Notes under the pieces: generated by a model
What the model saw: the letters and a program-made list of their open reading frames with translations, nothing else
Databases searched by the model: none
What the model was told of the DNA's origin: nothing
Assembly: GCA_048267245.1 (NCBI GenBank)
Contig: JBLWXV010000002.1
Coordinates: forward strand, 1,178,001-1,242,000
Length of the DNA stretch: 64,000 nucleotides
Direction of reading: 5' to 3'
From: JBLWXV01 sp048267245
GTDB lineage: Bacteria > Bdellovibrionota > Bacteriovoracia > Bacteriovoracales > Bacteriovoracaceae
Shown here: positions 1 to 8,851 of the stretch, one piece after another
Position numbering within the stretch: the stretch's first letter is position 1
Layout of the letters: the number at the start of each line of letters is the position of its first letter
Position numbers and translations under genes: made by a program

Positions 1-1658
1 TCACCTTGAAATTCAATCCAGTCTTCAAAAGTTTTAAGTCTCGACTCGCGCCTGGTGGGGGCGATAATTTTCGTTTCACTTTTATGGCCAGAGTGACCTT
101 TGACAATCCAGCCGCTCCTAGTAAGTTTTGATACCACATCAATAAAGGCTTCAAAGCGAATTGTCAGTGGAGCATCTACCTCCCTTGGTAGGAGAGTAAT
201 GGCGGGGTCACTGGTTAGCTCCTCCATCAAGCTCGCCTCGCGGTCGAGGTTTCTCATGAAGGAGTAGCCTTCTTTAATGCGAATTGGCAGTGCTTCAGCA
301 CTAAGAGCGATCATTTCCACGCCCTGATACTCCATGCGAACCTTTGCTGCGAGGAGGGTTTGAAGGCCACTGTGAGAGAGTTCTACTTTGAGGGTAGGAG
401 TAGGATTGAGAATGCGAAGCTTAATGCCAAGTGAGCTCTCACTCTTTGTTTGTTCAGTAGTGCCAGTCTCACTTTCAGAGTCGAGGTCTCCGGCAATATT
501 TTGAGCGCCAACACTTTCAATTAAGAACTTGCGCAAATCCTCGCGGGCTTCCTCACTGTCTTCAAATTTCAGCGCATTGGTCTTCTTTTCCATTAGACCT
601 GTAAAGAAAGGCCCAAGTCCATATGTATTCAGGCGGCAAAGTTGATTGCCGGCCACAATGAGCCCTGCCCACCAAAGGGGTTTGGTTTGATTGTGTAAGA
701 GCACGATCTGATTGCTGGCAAATTCTCCGCGTAGGTACCAGTGGTTGTCGCTCTTTTCTACTTTGATGCGCGCTCTAAAATATTTCTTAGAGCGCCACAC
801 GAGAGAGACAGGTTTGCCATCTTCCCCGGAGATAAAGAGGCGACCCTTCTCACTGAGCATTGTAAAGACCATATCAAAGAGTGCTGGGGGCACCTCGGCG
901 ATACTCTGCTTGGCGCGTGAATTGGCCCGCATGGTGGCGTTGGGATTATCCCAATAGGTCATCTTGCGAAGAAGTTCTGCAAGGGCAATATCAGAGGGGT
1001 CACTCAATTCAGTGAGACGCTCTTTAGTAGCATTAAACGCCTTGGGGACTCCCCAGTCATCACTGCCGCTCTTGCGCTCGCGCGTGTGCATAATTAAGTG
1101 AATATTATTTTCACTGGCCTCTTTGAGGACGAGCTCAAACCAGAGTTGGTTTTCCTTTACTCCTAGCGAGCGCTCACTCGTCTCAATGGCGCGTGAGCGG
1201 GCGAGGGAGCGAGCTAGTAGATGGAGGTGTGAGTTGTGGTAGGGCGCCTTTGGAGCGATCTTCTGCGGTGTACTTGCACTGGCCTTTTCACTGAGAGCAA
1301 GGGAGTCGGTGTCGCCACTTTCTCCAAGCACAATATCCACTTTCGATGTCAGAGGAGTGCCGTGAGAAAATGAGCGCCCATCTACGCTTAAAATACTGGC
1401 CCACAGGTGTTTGCAAAGCCCTTTAAATTTAAAGTGAGTGCAGTCGCAACTCACTAGGAGTGAGCGGTGATCGCGAATTTGAATCCAGCTAAGGGCGCTG
1501 TGAATCTTCGAGCTACCCTCAGTCGTCATGATGCGCGCACCCTCGGGGTTCATCTCATAGACTTGCACCTGACCCAGGCCAATTAAGGACGCACCGAGCT
1601 CTCGCATATGAGGCTCAAAATGGTGCATGACTTTGGAAGAAAATTCGCTCGCTGACAT
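1..1658 (-). CDS. SWIM zinc-finger / SNF2-type helicase, N-terminal part (cut by window edge)
   Basis: The reading frame stays open from an ATG whose first base is at 1658 to the left edge, giving about 552 residues. Residues 71-84 hold a SWIM zinc finger (C71-x-C73 ... C82-x-H84). The rest resembles the SNF2-associated region that precedes the ATPase lobes in bacterial SNF2 helicases of this type. The ATPase motifs themselves lie outside the window. Such proteins are thought to remodel DNA-protein complexes, but bacterial members are poorly characterised. No clear Shine-Dalgarno sequence precedes the start. The gene is divergent from the peroxiredoxin-like gene, with about 110 bases between them. 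The SWIM assignment is seen in the sequence; the SNF2 identity is inferred from overall resemblance. Confidence 0.72.
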   Translation of the reverse strand, partial: MSASEFSSKVMHHFEPHMRELGASLIGLGQVQVYEMNPEGARIMTTEGSSKIHSALSWIQIRDHRSLLVSCDCTHFKFKGLCKHLWASILSVDGRSFSHGTPLTSKVDIVLGESGDTDSLALSEKASASTPQKIAPKAPYHNSHLHLLARSLARSRAIETSERSLGVKENQLWFELVLKEASENNIHLIMHTRERKSGSDDWGVPKAFNATKERLTELSDPSDIALAELLRKMTYWDNPNATMRANSRAKQSIAEVPPALFDMVFTMLSEKGRLFISGEDGKPVSLVWRSKKYFRARIKVEKSDNHWYLRGEFASNQIVLLHNQTKPLWWAGLIVAGNQLCRLNTYGLGPFFTGLMEKKTNALKFEDSEEAREDLRKFLIESVGAQNIAGDLDSESETGTTEQTKSESSLGIKLRILNPTPTLKVELSHSGLQTLLAAKVRMEYQGVEMIALSAEALPIRIKEGYSFMRNLDREASLMEELTSDPAITLLPREVDAPLTIRFEAFIDVVSKLTRSGWIVKGHSGHKSETKIIAPTRRESRLKTFEDWIEFQG

Positions 1659-1769
1659 CAAAATACTCTAGCACAAGATAAGACATCTGTAAGACGTGTT
1701 GTGCGTTGTGATAGCTGTAGTACAGCTGGGCATGGCACAATGAGGGTTCAATATTTTTTCGGAGTATCT

Positions 1770-2477
1770 ATGAAGTTACTAAGTATTCTTTGTTCATTTT
1801 CTCTTATGACCTCCCTCTCCCTTGGCGCCCAGACTCTCGATTCCCAACTCAAAGAGCGCCGTGAAATGGCCAAGGGCAGAAGTGAAGAAGTTCGCCGCGA
1901 TATGCTAGAAGGAGTAAAGCAGTTGAGAGATCAAAGGCTTCACGAGCGCGCATTAAAAATGAAGGGAAAGAAAGTGCCAACCATTGCCTTTAAGCTTGAA
2001 GATGGAAGCGTCACCCAGCTCTCGGACCTCTATGCCGATGGCCCAGTTGTGCTTAATTTCTACCGCGGCGGTTGGTGCCCCTACTGTATGCTCGAACTTC
2101 AGAGTTACCAGAAGATGAAGGGCGATTTTGACAAGGCCGGGGCCCAAATTGTCGCCATCGCTCCAGATACTTACAAAGAGATTTCTAAAACCAAGCGCAA
2201 GTACAACCTCGACTATATGGTGGTGAGTGATCAAGACAATCTCATTGCTAAGCGTCTAGGAATTGCGTTCACAGTAGATCCAAAGACCCTCAAGCACTAC
2301 CAGACCTTTGGCATTGATCTAGATGCCTCTCAAGGCAATAGCGAAAAAGTTCTTCCAATGCCGGGTGTTTACGTGATCAATAAGCAGGGTATTATTACTT
2401 ATGCGTTTATTGATCCCGATTATACTTTTAGGGCAGAGCCAAGTGATGTGCTCAAGGCCGTAAGAGATATAAAGTAA
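1770..2477 (+). CDS. Secreted peroxiredoxin-like (AhpC/TSA family) protein
   Basis: I chose the ATG at 1770 because GGAG lies five bases upstream and the product then begins with a typical signal peptide (MKLLSILCSF...LGAQ). A longer in-frame extension to 1701 has no such support. The mature protein has a thioredoxin-fold segment with the motif GGWCPYC around residues 106-112 (PVVLNFYRGGWCPYCMLEL). That is the signature of the peroxiredoxin-like AhpC-TSA group, in which the two cysteines form the redox site. It probably reduces peroxides or thiols in the periplasm. At 235 residues the length fits the family. The ABC transporter genes follow after a 17-base gap, so co-transcription is likely. 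Confidence 0.83.
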   Translation: MKLLSILCSFSLMTSLSLGAQTLDSQLKERREMAKGRSEEVRRDMLEGVKQLRDQRLHERALKMKGKKVPTIAFKLEDGSVTQLSDLYADGPVVLNFYRGGWCPYCMLELQSYQKMKGDFDKAGAQIVAIAPDTYKEISKTKRKYNLDYMVVSDQDNLIAKRLGIAFTVDPKTLKHYQTFGIDLDASQGNSEKVLPMPGVYVINKQGIITYAFIDPDYTFRAEPSDVLKAVRDIK

Positions 2478-2494
2478 ATTGGAGAAGTGTTGAG

Positions 2495-3205
2495 ATGAGT
2501 TTTGCCATTGAGGCCCGCGGGCTAGTTAAAGACTACGGAGAAGTGAGAGCACTTGATGGAGTGAATCTCCTGTTAGAAGAGGGACAGAGCATGGCCCTCC
2601 TTGGCCCAAATGGCGCCGGGAAGACAACCTTTATCAAGTCCTTGCTCGGACTCATCCGCACCACCGAAGGTGAGCTGCGAATCTTTGGCAAGAACGCCCC
2701 TAGTGAGGAGTCTCGTCGCGAGCTTGCCTATTTGCCGGAGAAGTTTTCCTTCTATCCCTACTACACTGTAGAGGGGGTGGTTAATTTCTTTGCTGAGCTC
2801 TACGGCTCTTCGCGCGCTGAGGTTGGGCCAGCACTTGAGCGCGTGGGAATGAGCTCACTTGCCAAGAGAAAAATGAAGACTCTCTCAAAAGGTCAGATGC
2901 AGCGAGTGGGGGTTGCCAATATGTTGGTCAGTCGGGCCCGTTTGCTCCTTTTGGACGAGCCCTTTAGTGGACTTGACCCCATTGGGATTAAAGAATTGAA
3001 AGATCTCTTTGTTGAGCTCCACGCCGAGGGAAAGACACTCTTTTTTAATAGTCACATTCTCTCAGAAATGGAGCGAGTCACTCAGCATATTGCCATCGTC
3101 AATCATGGCAAACTTCTGGTGCAGGGAGAGATCAAGTCCCTACTGGCAGGCCGCAATCTGGAAGACTATTTCTATGACCTTGTTGGTAAAAAAGGAGAGG
3201 TGTAG
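2495..3205 (+). CDS. ABC transporter ATP-binding protein
   Basis: This 236-residue ATPase has Walker A (GPNGAGKTT, about residues 37-45), the signature LSKGQ, and Walker B followed by the catalytic glutamate (LLLLDEPFSGLD). A purine-rich GGAGAAG precedes the ATG. Its stop codon abuts the start of the next gene, which encodes the membrane partner, so the two form one exporter of the ABC-2 type. Proteins of this shape include the NosF, CcmA and multidrug classes. The substrate cannot be told from sequence. Confidence 0.92.
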   Translation: MSFAIEARGLVKDYGEVRALDGVNLLLEEGQSMALLGPNGAGKTTFIKSLLGLIRTTEGELRIFGKNAPSEESRRELAYLPEKFSFYPYYTVEGVVNFFAELYGSSRAEVGPALERVGMSSLAKRKMKTLSKGQMQRVGVANMLVSRARLLLLDEPFSGLDPIGIKELKDLFVELHAEGKTLFFNSHILSEMERVTQHIAIVNHGKLLVQGEIKSLLAGRNLEDYFYDLVGKKGEV

Positions 3206-4015
3206 ATGAAAACTCTAATTATCAATACCTTTCAAAAAGAATGGCGCTCGCGCTCTCTTCTAATTCTCATCGTGCTGACGATCGTCTTTTTAATTATTTC
3301 AACTTCTCTTCTCGATTTTGTGATTAATAATTTTCTCGCTAAGAACGAAGTGCTAGGAGCTGGATCAACTGGTTTCACAATCTTTCTGACCCTCGTAGGT
3401 CTTTGGAGTACCTTTGTTGTAGCGCTCATAGGTGCCGGAGTTGTAAAAGACGATCTCGACTATCAAGTGCTGCCGCAATTGCTCTCTCTTCCCATTTCCA
3501 GAGCGAAGTATCTTCTTGCAAGACTTCTTGGCACCTGGGGTTTGCTCTTTGGTTATTTCTTAGTGACCTACGCCGTTGCGGCGACGCTCTTTCAAATTGT
3601 TTCTGGAGAAGGCGTGTGGCATTTCGGGGTGATTCTGGCCTCTCTCACATACGCCATTAGGATTATTCCAATTCTCCTCTTCTCTTGTCTCTTCTCTCTT
3701 TTTCTGCCGAAGATTTTTAGTTTTGTCTTCACCTTGATCATGATGTTTCTAGTTGGGATTATGAATTCGGCCTTTATGAATCAAACCTATTCAGAGTACT
3801 TGGCCGAGGCAAGTCTCTACCGCTATATCAGTGTGGGTGTTGATATAATTTTTCCGCGCATGGGTTTCTGGTCCTCGGTAACTGATGTGCTCTTAAGTGG
3901 AAAAATGGAAGACTTGGCAAAGCTCTCCTTTGCTTCTCAGTCTCTTCACTTTGTCGTGACGGTCGCACTTTGGACATTTATTCTTCATTGGCTCTTTTCG
4001 CGCAAGGAAGTTTAA
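3206..4015 (+). CDS. ABC-2 type transporter permease
   Basis: The 269-residue product has about six hydrophobic segments, including residues 17-37, 55-78 and 105-130 and three further C-terminal ones. This is the layout of an ABC-2/NosY-like permease. The ATG follows the ATPase stop codon directly, so translation is coupled. The conserved cytoplasmic loop (LPQLLSLPISRAKYLLARLL) after the second membrane segment is typical of the family. The substrate is unknown. The next gene starts immediately after this stop codon, in the same frame. Confidence 0.85.
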   Translation: MKTLIINTFQKEWRSRSLLILIVLTIVFLIISTSLLDFVINNFLAKNEVLGAGSTGFTIFLTLVGLWSTFVVALIGAGVVKDDLDYQVLPQLLSLPISRAKYLLARLLGTWGLLFGYFLVTYAVAATLFQIVSGEGVWHFGVILASLTYAIRIIPILLFSCLFSLFLPKIFSFVFTLIMMFLVGIMNSAFMNQTYSEYLAEASLYRYISVGVDIIFPRMGFWSSVTDVLLSGKMEDLAKLSFASQSLHFVVTVALWTFILHWLFSRKEV

Positions 4016-5158
4016 TTGCTCGGTCGAAATTGGATTGAATCCCCCTGGGGGCGGATGCTTGTTGTCTTTGAGACTTCAAAGCCCGCCTTCGTTAGACTCT
4101 GGCTTCCCGATAGTTCAGCTAAAGAGCAATTGCGGTCGCTCAATCAAGATAAGAAGCTTTGTCATGTAGAAGAACTTCCCATTCCAAGATCCCTGGTCTC
4201 TTGGGTGAAGAAGATACAGAGCTACTTTGCGGGCAAGTCCTGTGACTTTAAAAATATCCCGCTCGATCTTCAACTCTGTACTGATTTTCAAAGAAAAGTT
4301 TTAAGTGAATTAATGAAAATTGAATCTGGGCAGACTCTTAGCTACGCTGAGATATCTAGGCGACTTGGAACCAGGGGTTATCAGGCCGTGGGCAGTGCCG
4401 TGGGATCTAATCCTGTCCCCTTACTCATCCCTTGTCACCGCGTCCTCGCCACAGGTGGAGCACCCGGCGGGTTCTCTAGTCCAGGGGGTCTTAAAACTAA
4501 GCAGAGAATGCTCGCTCTCGAGGGAATTGATCTCTTTTCCAGTCGGCCAGTGACATTCTTTGATAAGGATTTTAATCCAGCTAAGGCCAAGCGCGAGCTC
4601 GCAAAGCTTGATTCTAGGCTAGCTAAAGTAATCAAGATAGCTCCCGACTTTAACCCTGGAAAAAGTCGCCCCGAAGCGCCACTTCGAGCACTCGCTAAAA
4701 GTATTGTCTACCAACAGCTCTCCGGGAAAGCGGCCGCGACGATTTGGGGTAGAGTTGTAGATCTGTGTGGGAAGAATCTAGAGCGCGCCTCCTCGTGCAG
4801 TCATGAAGAGCTTAGAAGTGCGGGACTCAGCAATAATAAGGCGCGCGCCCTCAGTGAATTGGTCTCGCGCAATATACCCAGTTTAGCTTTGTTTAAGAAG
4901 ATGAGCGACCAACAGGTGATTGATGAGATTTCTTCTTACAGAGGCCTTGGTGCTTGGTCGGCGCAGATGTTTTTAATTTTTAATCTAGGGCGCATGGATG
5001 TCTTTGCCCCAGCTGATCTAGGCCTACAAAAGGGTAGGTGTGAGATCTTTAAATTGAATATGACTAAGAATGAAAAAGAGTTAGAGCTTTGGGCGAGAAA
5101 ATTTTCGCCCCACCGAACGCTTCTTTCTTGGTATCTCTGGCGCTCACTTGAGCTTTAA
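4016..5158 (+). CDS. Fused O6-alkylguanine-DNA alkyltransferase (Ogt) and AlkA-like 3-methyladenine glycosylase
   Basis: The N-terminal half (about residues 1-175) is a methylated-DNA--protein-cysteine methyltransferase with the acceptor motif PCHRV (C140) and the following GG...F..P.GL...K segment. The C-terminal half (about 185-380) is an HhH-GPD glycosylase of the AlkA type. It shows YQQLSGKAA, a GLGAWSAQM hairpin and the catalytic Asp in APADLG (D334), where relatives usually have two aspartates. The protein would therefore reverse O6-alkylguanine and excise N3-alkylpurines with one polypeptide. The start is a TTG directly after the permease stop codon. AAGGAAG five bases upstream supports it, and the Ogt homology begins within ten residues. 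An ATG at 4055 would cut off that homology. Confidence 0.85.
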   Translation: MLGRNWIESPWGRMLVVFETSKPAFVRLWLPDSSAKEQLRSLNQDKKLCHVEELPIPRSLVSWVKKIQSYFAGKSCDFKNIPLDLQLCTDFQRKVLSELMKIESGQTLSYAEISRRLGTRGYQAVGSAVGSNPVPLLIPCHRVLATGGAPGGFSSPGGLKTKQRMLALEGIDLFSSRPVTFFDKDFNPAKAKRELAKLDSRLAKVIKIAPDFNPGKSRPEAPLRALAKSIVYQQLSGKAAATIWGRVVDLCGKNLERASSCSHEELRSAGLSNNKARALSELVSRNIPSLALFKKMSDQQVIDEISSYRGLGAWSAQMFLIFNLGRMDVFAPADLGLQKGRCEIFKLNMTKNEKELELWARKFSPHRTLLSWYLWRSLEL

Positions 5159-5656
5159 GGAAAAATCCTTCCATCTTTGAAGATAAACAGTCTTTTCACT
5201 TTGTGAGAGTTCTAGCTTGCAGTGAGCAAAGGCCATGTCTGGCCTCTGCGTATCATCTCTAAAAACCTGGCGATTATTGCTACTTCTAAAATTGTCGAGG
5301 GCGCTCATATAGCCACTTGCAAGTGCCTTTTGCTTCATCATGAGATTCATCACGAGACCTCTGACTTTCTGAGCATCAGCTTCTAACTCAATAATTTGAA
5401 TACAGGCCATGAAGTAACTTAAATCGCTAAATAGCTCTTTGAGCTTTTTTGACTTCTCTGGTTTTTGTGCGATGAGAGAGGCAGTCTTCATGGCCTCAAG
5501 AAGCATGGCATTTGAGTGTGGGTTTTCATACATTTGTGCAATTTCTCCTTCAACTTCTTGAGCGACTTTTGGAGTGTTGCCGGTGAATATCATAACTGCA
5601 TAGGCACATAGTCCTACAATGACCATCGTACCAAGAAGGAGAGTAAATCTTTTCAT
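5144..5656 (-). CDS. Hypothetical single-pass membrane or secreted protein
   Basis: The 170-residue product has an N-terminal hydrophobic segment (residues 4-25, MKRFTLLLGTMVIVGLCAYA...) that could be an anchor or signal peptide. A mostly helical, charged domain with three cysteines follows. I do not recognise the family. The 3' end overlaps the convergent Ogt-AlkA gene by 15 bases. No Shine-Dalgarno sequence is obvious. Confidence 0.6.
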   Translation of the reverse strand: MKRFTLLLGTMVIVGLCAYAVMIFTGNTPKVAQEVEGEIAQMYENPHSNAMLLEAMKTASLIAQKPEKSKKLKELFSDLSYFMACIQIIELEADAQKVRGLVMNLMMKQKALASGYMSALDNFRSSNNRQVFRDDTQRPDMAFAHCKLELSQSEKTVYLQRWKDFSLKLK

Positions 5657-5730
5657 GGTTAAGATTTCCTTTACTAGAAGGCATAGTTATTTTTTATGAT
5701 TATAAGTAAGAAAGAAAAATCTTCAAGCGC

Positions 5731-6987
5731 TTAAGAATTACCTGCTGTAAGACCGTCTTTTAGTGATTGCTTATAGGCCATTGCTGCCGGCAGCAGACTT
5801 AAAAGAAGGGCGACACCAATGGTGAGTCCAAGGTAGTTGAGGTCACTTATTTCAAAAATCTTTAGCTCCATCGCCATGCTGTAGTTGCCTTCAATGAGTG
5901 GAAGAGCAATAGCGAGAGCACCCATTAAGAGTAGCTCGCCAAAGAAAAAGCCGGTAAAGGCAAGAATGAGGGCTTCACTTAGAAGAAGCAGGAGAATGTG
6001 TCTTGGCGCTCCACCAACACTTCTAAGGATGGCCATTTCTCTTCTTCTAGACTGCAAAGATGTCGTGAGAGCAATCACTATACCTATGACTCCGACAATG
6101 AGAACGCAAACTCCGATTACTTGAAGCGCCACTTCAACGCCAGAGAGAATTTCCCACAACTGAGCAAGGGCGAGGCCTGGAATGATGGCCATGAGTGGCT
6201 CTTCTGGGTCGGTGTCGATGGCGCGACGAAGGTGGAGCACTTGAATTCGACTGCGTGCTCCCGCAATAAAACTTGTGATCTGATGAATCTTAATGTCTTC
6301 AAATTTTAGCTCGCTTGGAATCGGCATATCCTCTTCTTTAGCGATGCCGCTCTCCCAGCCAATGTGCATGGCCTCCATCCCTTGAAGAGTGATGAAGACG
6401 CTCGTGTCTATTGGTGTTCCAGTCGGTGCGAGTATTCCCTGGACAGTAAATGGAGTGTGGTCGTGACTCACAATTGCCGCTTCACTCATGCCGTGGCTAA
6501 GAACAATTCTCTCACCAACGTTGTGAGAAAGTGACTTCGCAACCTCTGAGCCCAGAGTCACGCCCCAAATCCCGGAGGCAAATTCGCCCTCACTAAGGCT
6601 AACCTTCTGATCGTCTCGGTAGCGGTAATACTCAATAAAGTTTTGATCTGTCCCCACCACGCGAAAACCTTTGTAGGAATCGCCAAGTGAAATAGGAATT
6701 GTCCAGCCTATGCGTCTATTGGCCGCCCACTTCTGGTAGGACTCATAGCGAATATTATTAGTGGCATTACCTAGGTGAAAAATTGTGTAGAGTAGAAGAT
6801 TGAGTTCACCACCCTTGGCCCCTACGATCAGATCCGCGCCACTAAGTGTGCCGGTAAATCCGTCCTTGGCCCCCTCTTTGAGGCGAGAGACACCGAGGTA
6901 GAGAGCGGTTGAAAAGGCAATTGAGCACAGACACAGAAAAACTGTAACCTTGCGCTCTAGCATCGATCTAAGGGTAAGTTTAAACAT
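5731..6987 (-). CDS. FtsX-like ABC transporter permease (ZrgA-associated, probable zinc uptake)
   Basis: The 418-residue protein has one N-terminal membrane segment, a large periplasmic domain (about residues 40-270) and three C-terminal membrane segments. This is the MacB/FtsX permease plan. The segment GADLIVGAKGGELNLLLY is characteristic of the permeases found beside DUF2796 proteins. I chose the ATG at 6987 because GGGGGAAG lies just upstream; seven extra codons to 7008 are possible. The start overlaps the end of the ATPase gene by eight bases. Together with the ATPase and the His-rich lipoprotein it resembles the Vibrio Zrg zinc system, so zinc import is an inference from context. Confidence 0.82.
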   Translation of the reverse strand: MFKLTLRSMLERKVTVFLCLCSIAFSTALYLGVSRLKEGAKDGFTGTLSGADLIVGAKGGELNLLLYTIFHLGNATNNIRYESYQKWAANRRIGWTIPISLGDSYKGFRVVGTDQNFIEYYRYRDDQKVSLSEGEFASGIWGVTLGSEVAKSLSHNVGERIVLSHGMSEAAIVSHDHTPFTVQGILAPTGTPIDTSVFITLQGMEAMHIGWESGIAKEEDMPIPSELKFEDIKIHQITSFIAGARSRIQVLHLRRAIDTDPEEPLMAIIPGLALAQLWEILSGVEVALQVIGVCVLIVGVIGIVIALTTSLQSRRREMAILRSVGGAPRHILLLLLSEALILAFTGFFFGELLLMGALAIALPLIEGNYSMAMELKIFEISDLNYLGLTIGVALLLSLLPAAMAYKQSLKDGLTAGNS

Positions 6988-7651
6988 TACTACTTCCCCC
7001 AAGTTCACTCAGAGAGAGTGAGCGATCAAATGAACTTGCCAGGCTTTTGTCGTGACTTACAAAGAGCACTGATGTTTTCTCGCTGGCCGCAAGTGAGAAG
7101 AGTCCCTCAAGAAAGCGCTGAGTATTTTCGTCATCAAGGCTAGAAGTCGGTTCATCAGCAAGTATCAACTGCGGCTTTGACACTAGGGCGCGGGCGGCGG
7201 CCACGCGCTGTTGTTGGCCTAGACTGAGAGTCGATGCCTTTTGATGGGCAATGGCCTCAAGTCCAAGCGCACTAATTAGTTCCTGGGCGTGTTCTTTAAT
7301 ATAGGGGATTTTATGGAAGAGTCCGGGCAGCATAATATTTTCGAGCGCACTTAAATGAGAGAGGAGGTTGAATTGCTGGAAAATGATTCCTAGTTTTGAT
7401 CCTCTGAGATGATCTCTACTTCTCGCCGACATCTTAGTTAGGTCTTCACCGCATACTTTGATTTCACCGCTAACAGGACTTAGAATGCCCCCAATTAGAT
7501 TTAAAAATGTGCTCTTGCCGCTGCCACTAGGGCCATAGAGAAAAATTCGCTCTGACTTCTGCATCGAGAAGTGATCAATAGAGAGCAGGTTCTCACTGGC
7601 GCTTTGATAGCCAAATTTAAGTGAGTGAATCTCAATGACCATGTCCATCAT
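6980..7651 (-). CDS. ABC transporter ATP-binding protein (LolD/MacB class) of the zinc-type operon
   Basis: This 223-residue ATPase has Walker A (GPSGSGKST), a Q-loop (IFQQFNLL), the signature LSLGQQQRV and Walker B with a catalytic glutamate (LILADEPTSSLD). The FQQFNLL and SLGQQQR forms place it in the LolD/MacB/FtsE branch, which pairs with FtsX-like permeases such as its downstream neighbour. The start overlaps the stop of the DUF2796 gene (TAATG). Two further in-frame ATGs follow within ten codons (MMDMV), so the exact start is open by up to nine bases. Confidence 0.9.
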   Translation of the reverse strand: MMDMVIEIHSLKFGYQSASENLLSIDHFSMQKSERIFLYGPSGSGKSTFLNLIGGILSPVSGEIKVCGEDLTKMSARSRDHLRGSKLGIIFQQFNLLSHLSALENIMLPGLFHKIPYIKEHAQELISALGLEAIAHQKASTLSLGQQQRVAAARALVSKPQLILADEPTSSLDDENTQRFLEGLFSLAASEKTSVLFVSHDKSLASSFDRSLSLSELGGSSNV

Positions 7652-8322
7652 TAGAAATCGTATTTTGGAATTGTTCGCTCAGCTTGGCCAAGTTCAAGTG
7701 TCTTCACATAGCTCGCACTATCATTGGGAAGGACTTCAATTTCTAATTTAGTGATTCCCGGGAGCTCTTTTACGAGTCCAAGTTCAAATTTATTTTGCTT
7801 GGGGGCCTTAGCGCAGTTGTATGTGGCTTCCGCGCGCACTTCGGCATGCTCACCTTCGACTTCAAGGACCGCTTTAGCACTTGAGAGGTTGCAATTGAGT
7901 GAACTCTCTAGAGCGATAAATTTACTATTTTGCTCTTTCCACTTTGATTCAAAAGAACTCCACGTGGCCTTGTGTTCGTCGCTTGTGGGGTTTTTTTCAA
8001 AGCCCACAACACTTTGGGCCGGGGCCGTCAGTTCTAGGGCGACAATATTTTCATCAACGGCAAGAGCGAAGTGAGCTTGTCCGTGCACGTGTGCCCCTAG
8101 AGAAGCTGATCCCTCTTCGTCAGCTTCGCCCGAGACACCCTCACTCATATCCTCGCTATCAGTGTGAGAGTGATGATCGTGGTCATGTCCAGCACTTGCA
8201 CTATGAGACTTTGAATGTTCGTCGTGGTGGTGATGATTCTCTTCAGATTTATTGCAGGCGCTAGCGACCGCCATTGTGATTAACACTAGGAGTAGAGCTC
8301 TCAAGTTTCTTCTTGTCATCAT
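7651..8322 (-). CDS. His-rich DUF2796 lipoprotein (ZrgA-like zinc-binding protein)
   Basis: The N-terminus is a lipoprotein signal (LITMAVASAC, lipobox cysteine at about residue 23). A low-complexity region rich in His, Asp and Glu (residues 28-60, HHHHDEHSKS... DHDHHSHTD) could bind zinc. A DUF2796 domain follows, starting near HVHGQAHFALAVD. DUF2796 includes ZrgA of Vibrio cholerae, a zinc-regulated protein needed for zinc uptake with its own ABC partner. AAAGG precedes the ATG by seven bases. The 5' end lies inside the upstream gene for 62 bases, an unusually long overlap. I infer that it captures zinc for the ABC pair encoded downstream. Confidence 0.84.
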   Translation of the reverse strand: MMTRRNLRALLLVLITMAVASACNKSEENHHHHDEHSKSHSASAGHDHDHHSHTDSEDMSEGVSGEADEEGSASLGAHVHGQAHFALAVDENIVALELTAPAQSVVGFEKNPTSDEHKATWSSFESKWKEQNSKFIALESSLNCNLSSAKAVLEVEGEHAEVRAEATYNCAKAPKQNKFELGLVKELPGITKLEIEVLPNDSASYVKTLELGQAERTIPKYDF

Positions 8323-8788
8323 CGTTTAGCCTTTTTGGATCTAGCTCGACAACAGACTTCGCCGCGAGCTTATATGAGGATTCAAATTCAATATTCTCTT
8401 CTAAAGCAAGCACGCCCTTGACTTCAACAGGATAGAAAGTTGCCTTCATTTTAGAGCCTTCACTCATTTTTACAACGACTAGGTTATTTGAAGGTGGCGG
8501 GGGAACGTGCATACAGTTTGGGACGTAGGGCATGAGTAGAAATTCACTCACTTCCTTGCTACTAAAATCGAGGGGCATCATAAAGCCCTTTATGACAATT
8601 TCCTTGCCTAAAATATCAGTGATCTCTTTGGCGGCAATTGGCTTCTTTCCCTTCTTTGACTCTTCAAAAGAGGGAACTATTAATTTGCTCAAGGTATTCC
8701 ATTCGACTTCCACCGGGGCACTCGATGTTTTGGCCAGCGATGCTTGGGCAAAGAGGGCGAGGCATAGGGCATAGAATAATGTCTTCAT
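8261..8788 (-). CDS. DUF3299 periplasmic protein of the zinc-type operon
   Basis: The 175-residue product has a clear signal peptide (MKTLFYALCLALFAQASLA) and the DUF3299 core (IVIKGFMMPLDF ... EFLLMPYVPNCMHVPPPPSNN). The CMHVPPPP motif is the family hallmark. The function is unknown; members often sit beside DUF2796/ZrgA and its ABC transporter, as here. It is the first gene of the operon, with GGAG six bases before the ATG. I found no Zur-like operator in the 63 bases upstream. Its last 20 codons overlap the start of the next gene in another frame. Confidence 0.82.
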   Translation of the reverse strand: MKTLFYALCLALFAQASLAKTSSAPVEVEWNTLSKLIVPSFEESKKGKKPIAAKEITDILGKEIVIKGFMMPLDFSSKEVSEFLLMPYVPNCMHVPPPPSNNLVVVKMSEGSKMKATFYPVEVKGVLALEENIEFESSYKLAAKSVVELDPKRLNDDDKKKLESSTPSVNHNGGR

Positions 8789-8851
8789 AGGAACTCCGAG
8801 CAGCGAGATAGAATAATCTTAGAGAAAATGCGAACTGATGGCAAATACCTT

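Noticed and set aside
5715..5731. Near-palindrome CTTCAAGCGCTTAAG after the permease stop, followed by T residues on the minus strand
   Set aside because: The central AAGCGCTT leaves no loop, so it cannot form a normal terminator hairpin.
8789..8851. Zur-box search upstream of the zinc-type operon
   Set aside because: No sequence close to the AT-rich Zur dyad was seen in these bases.
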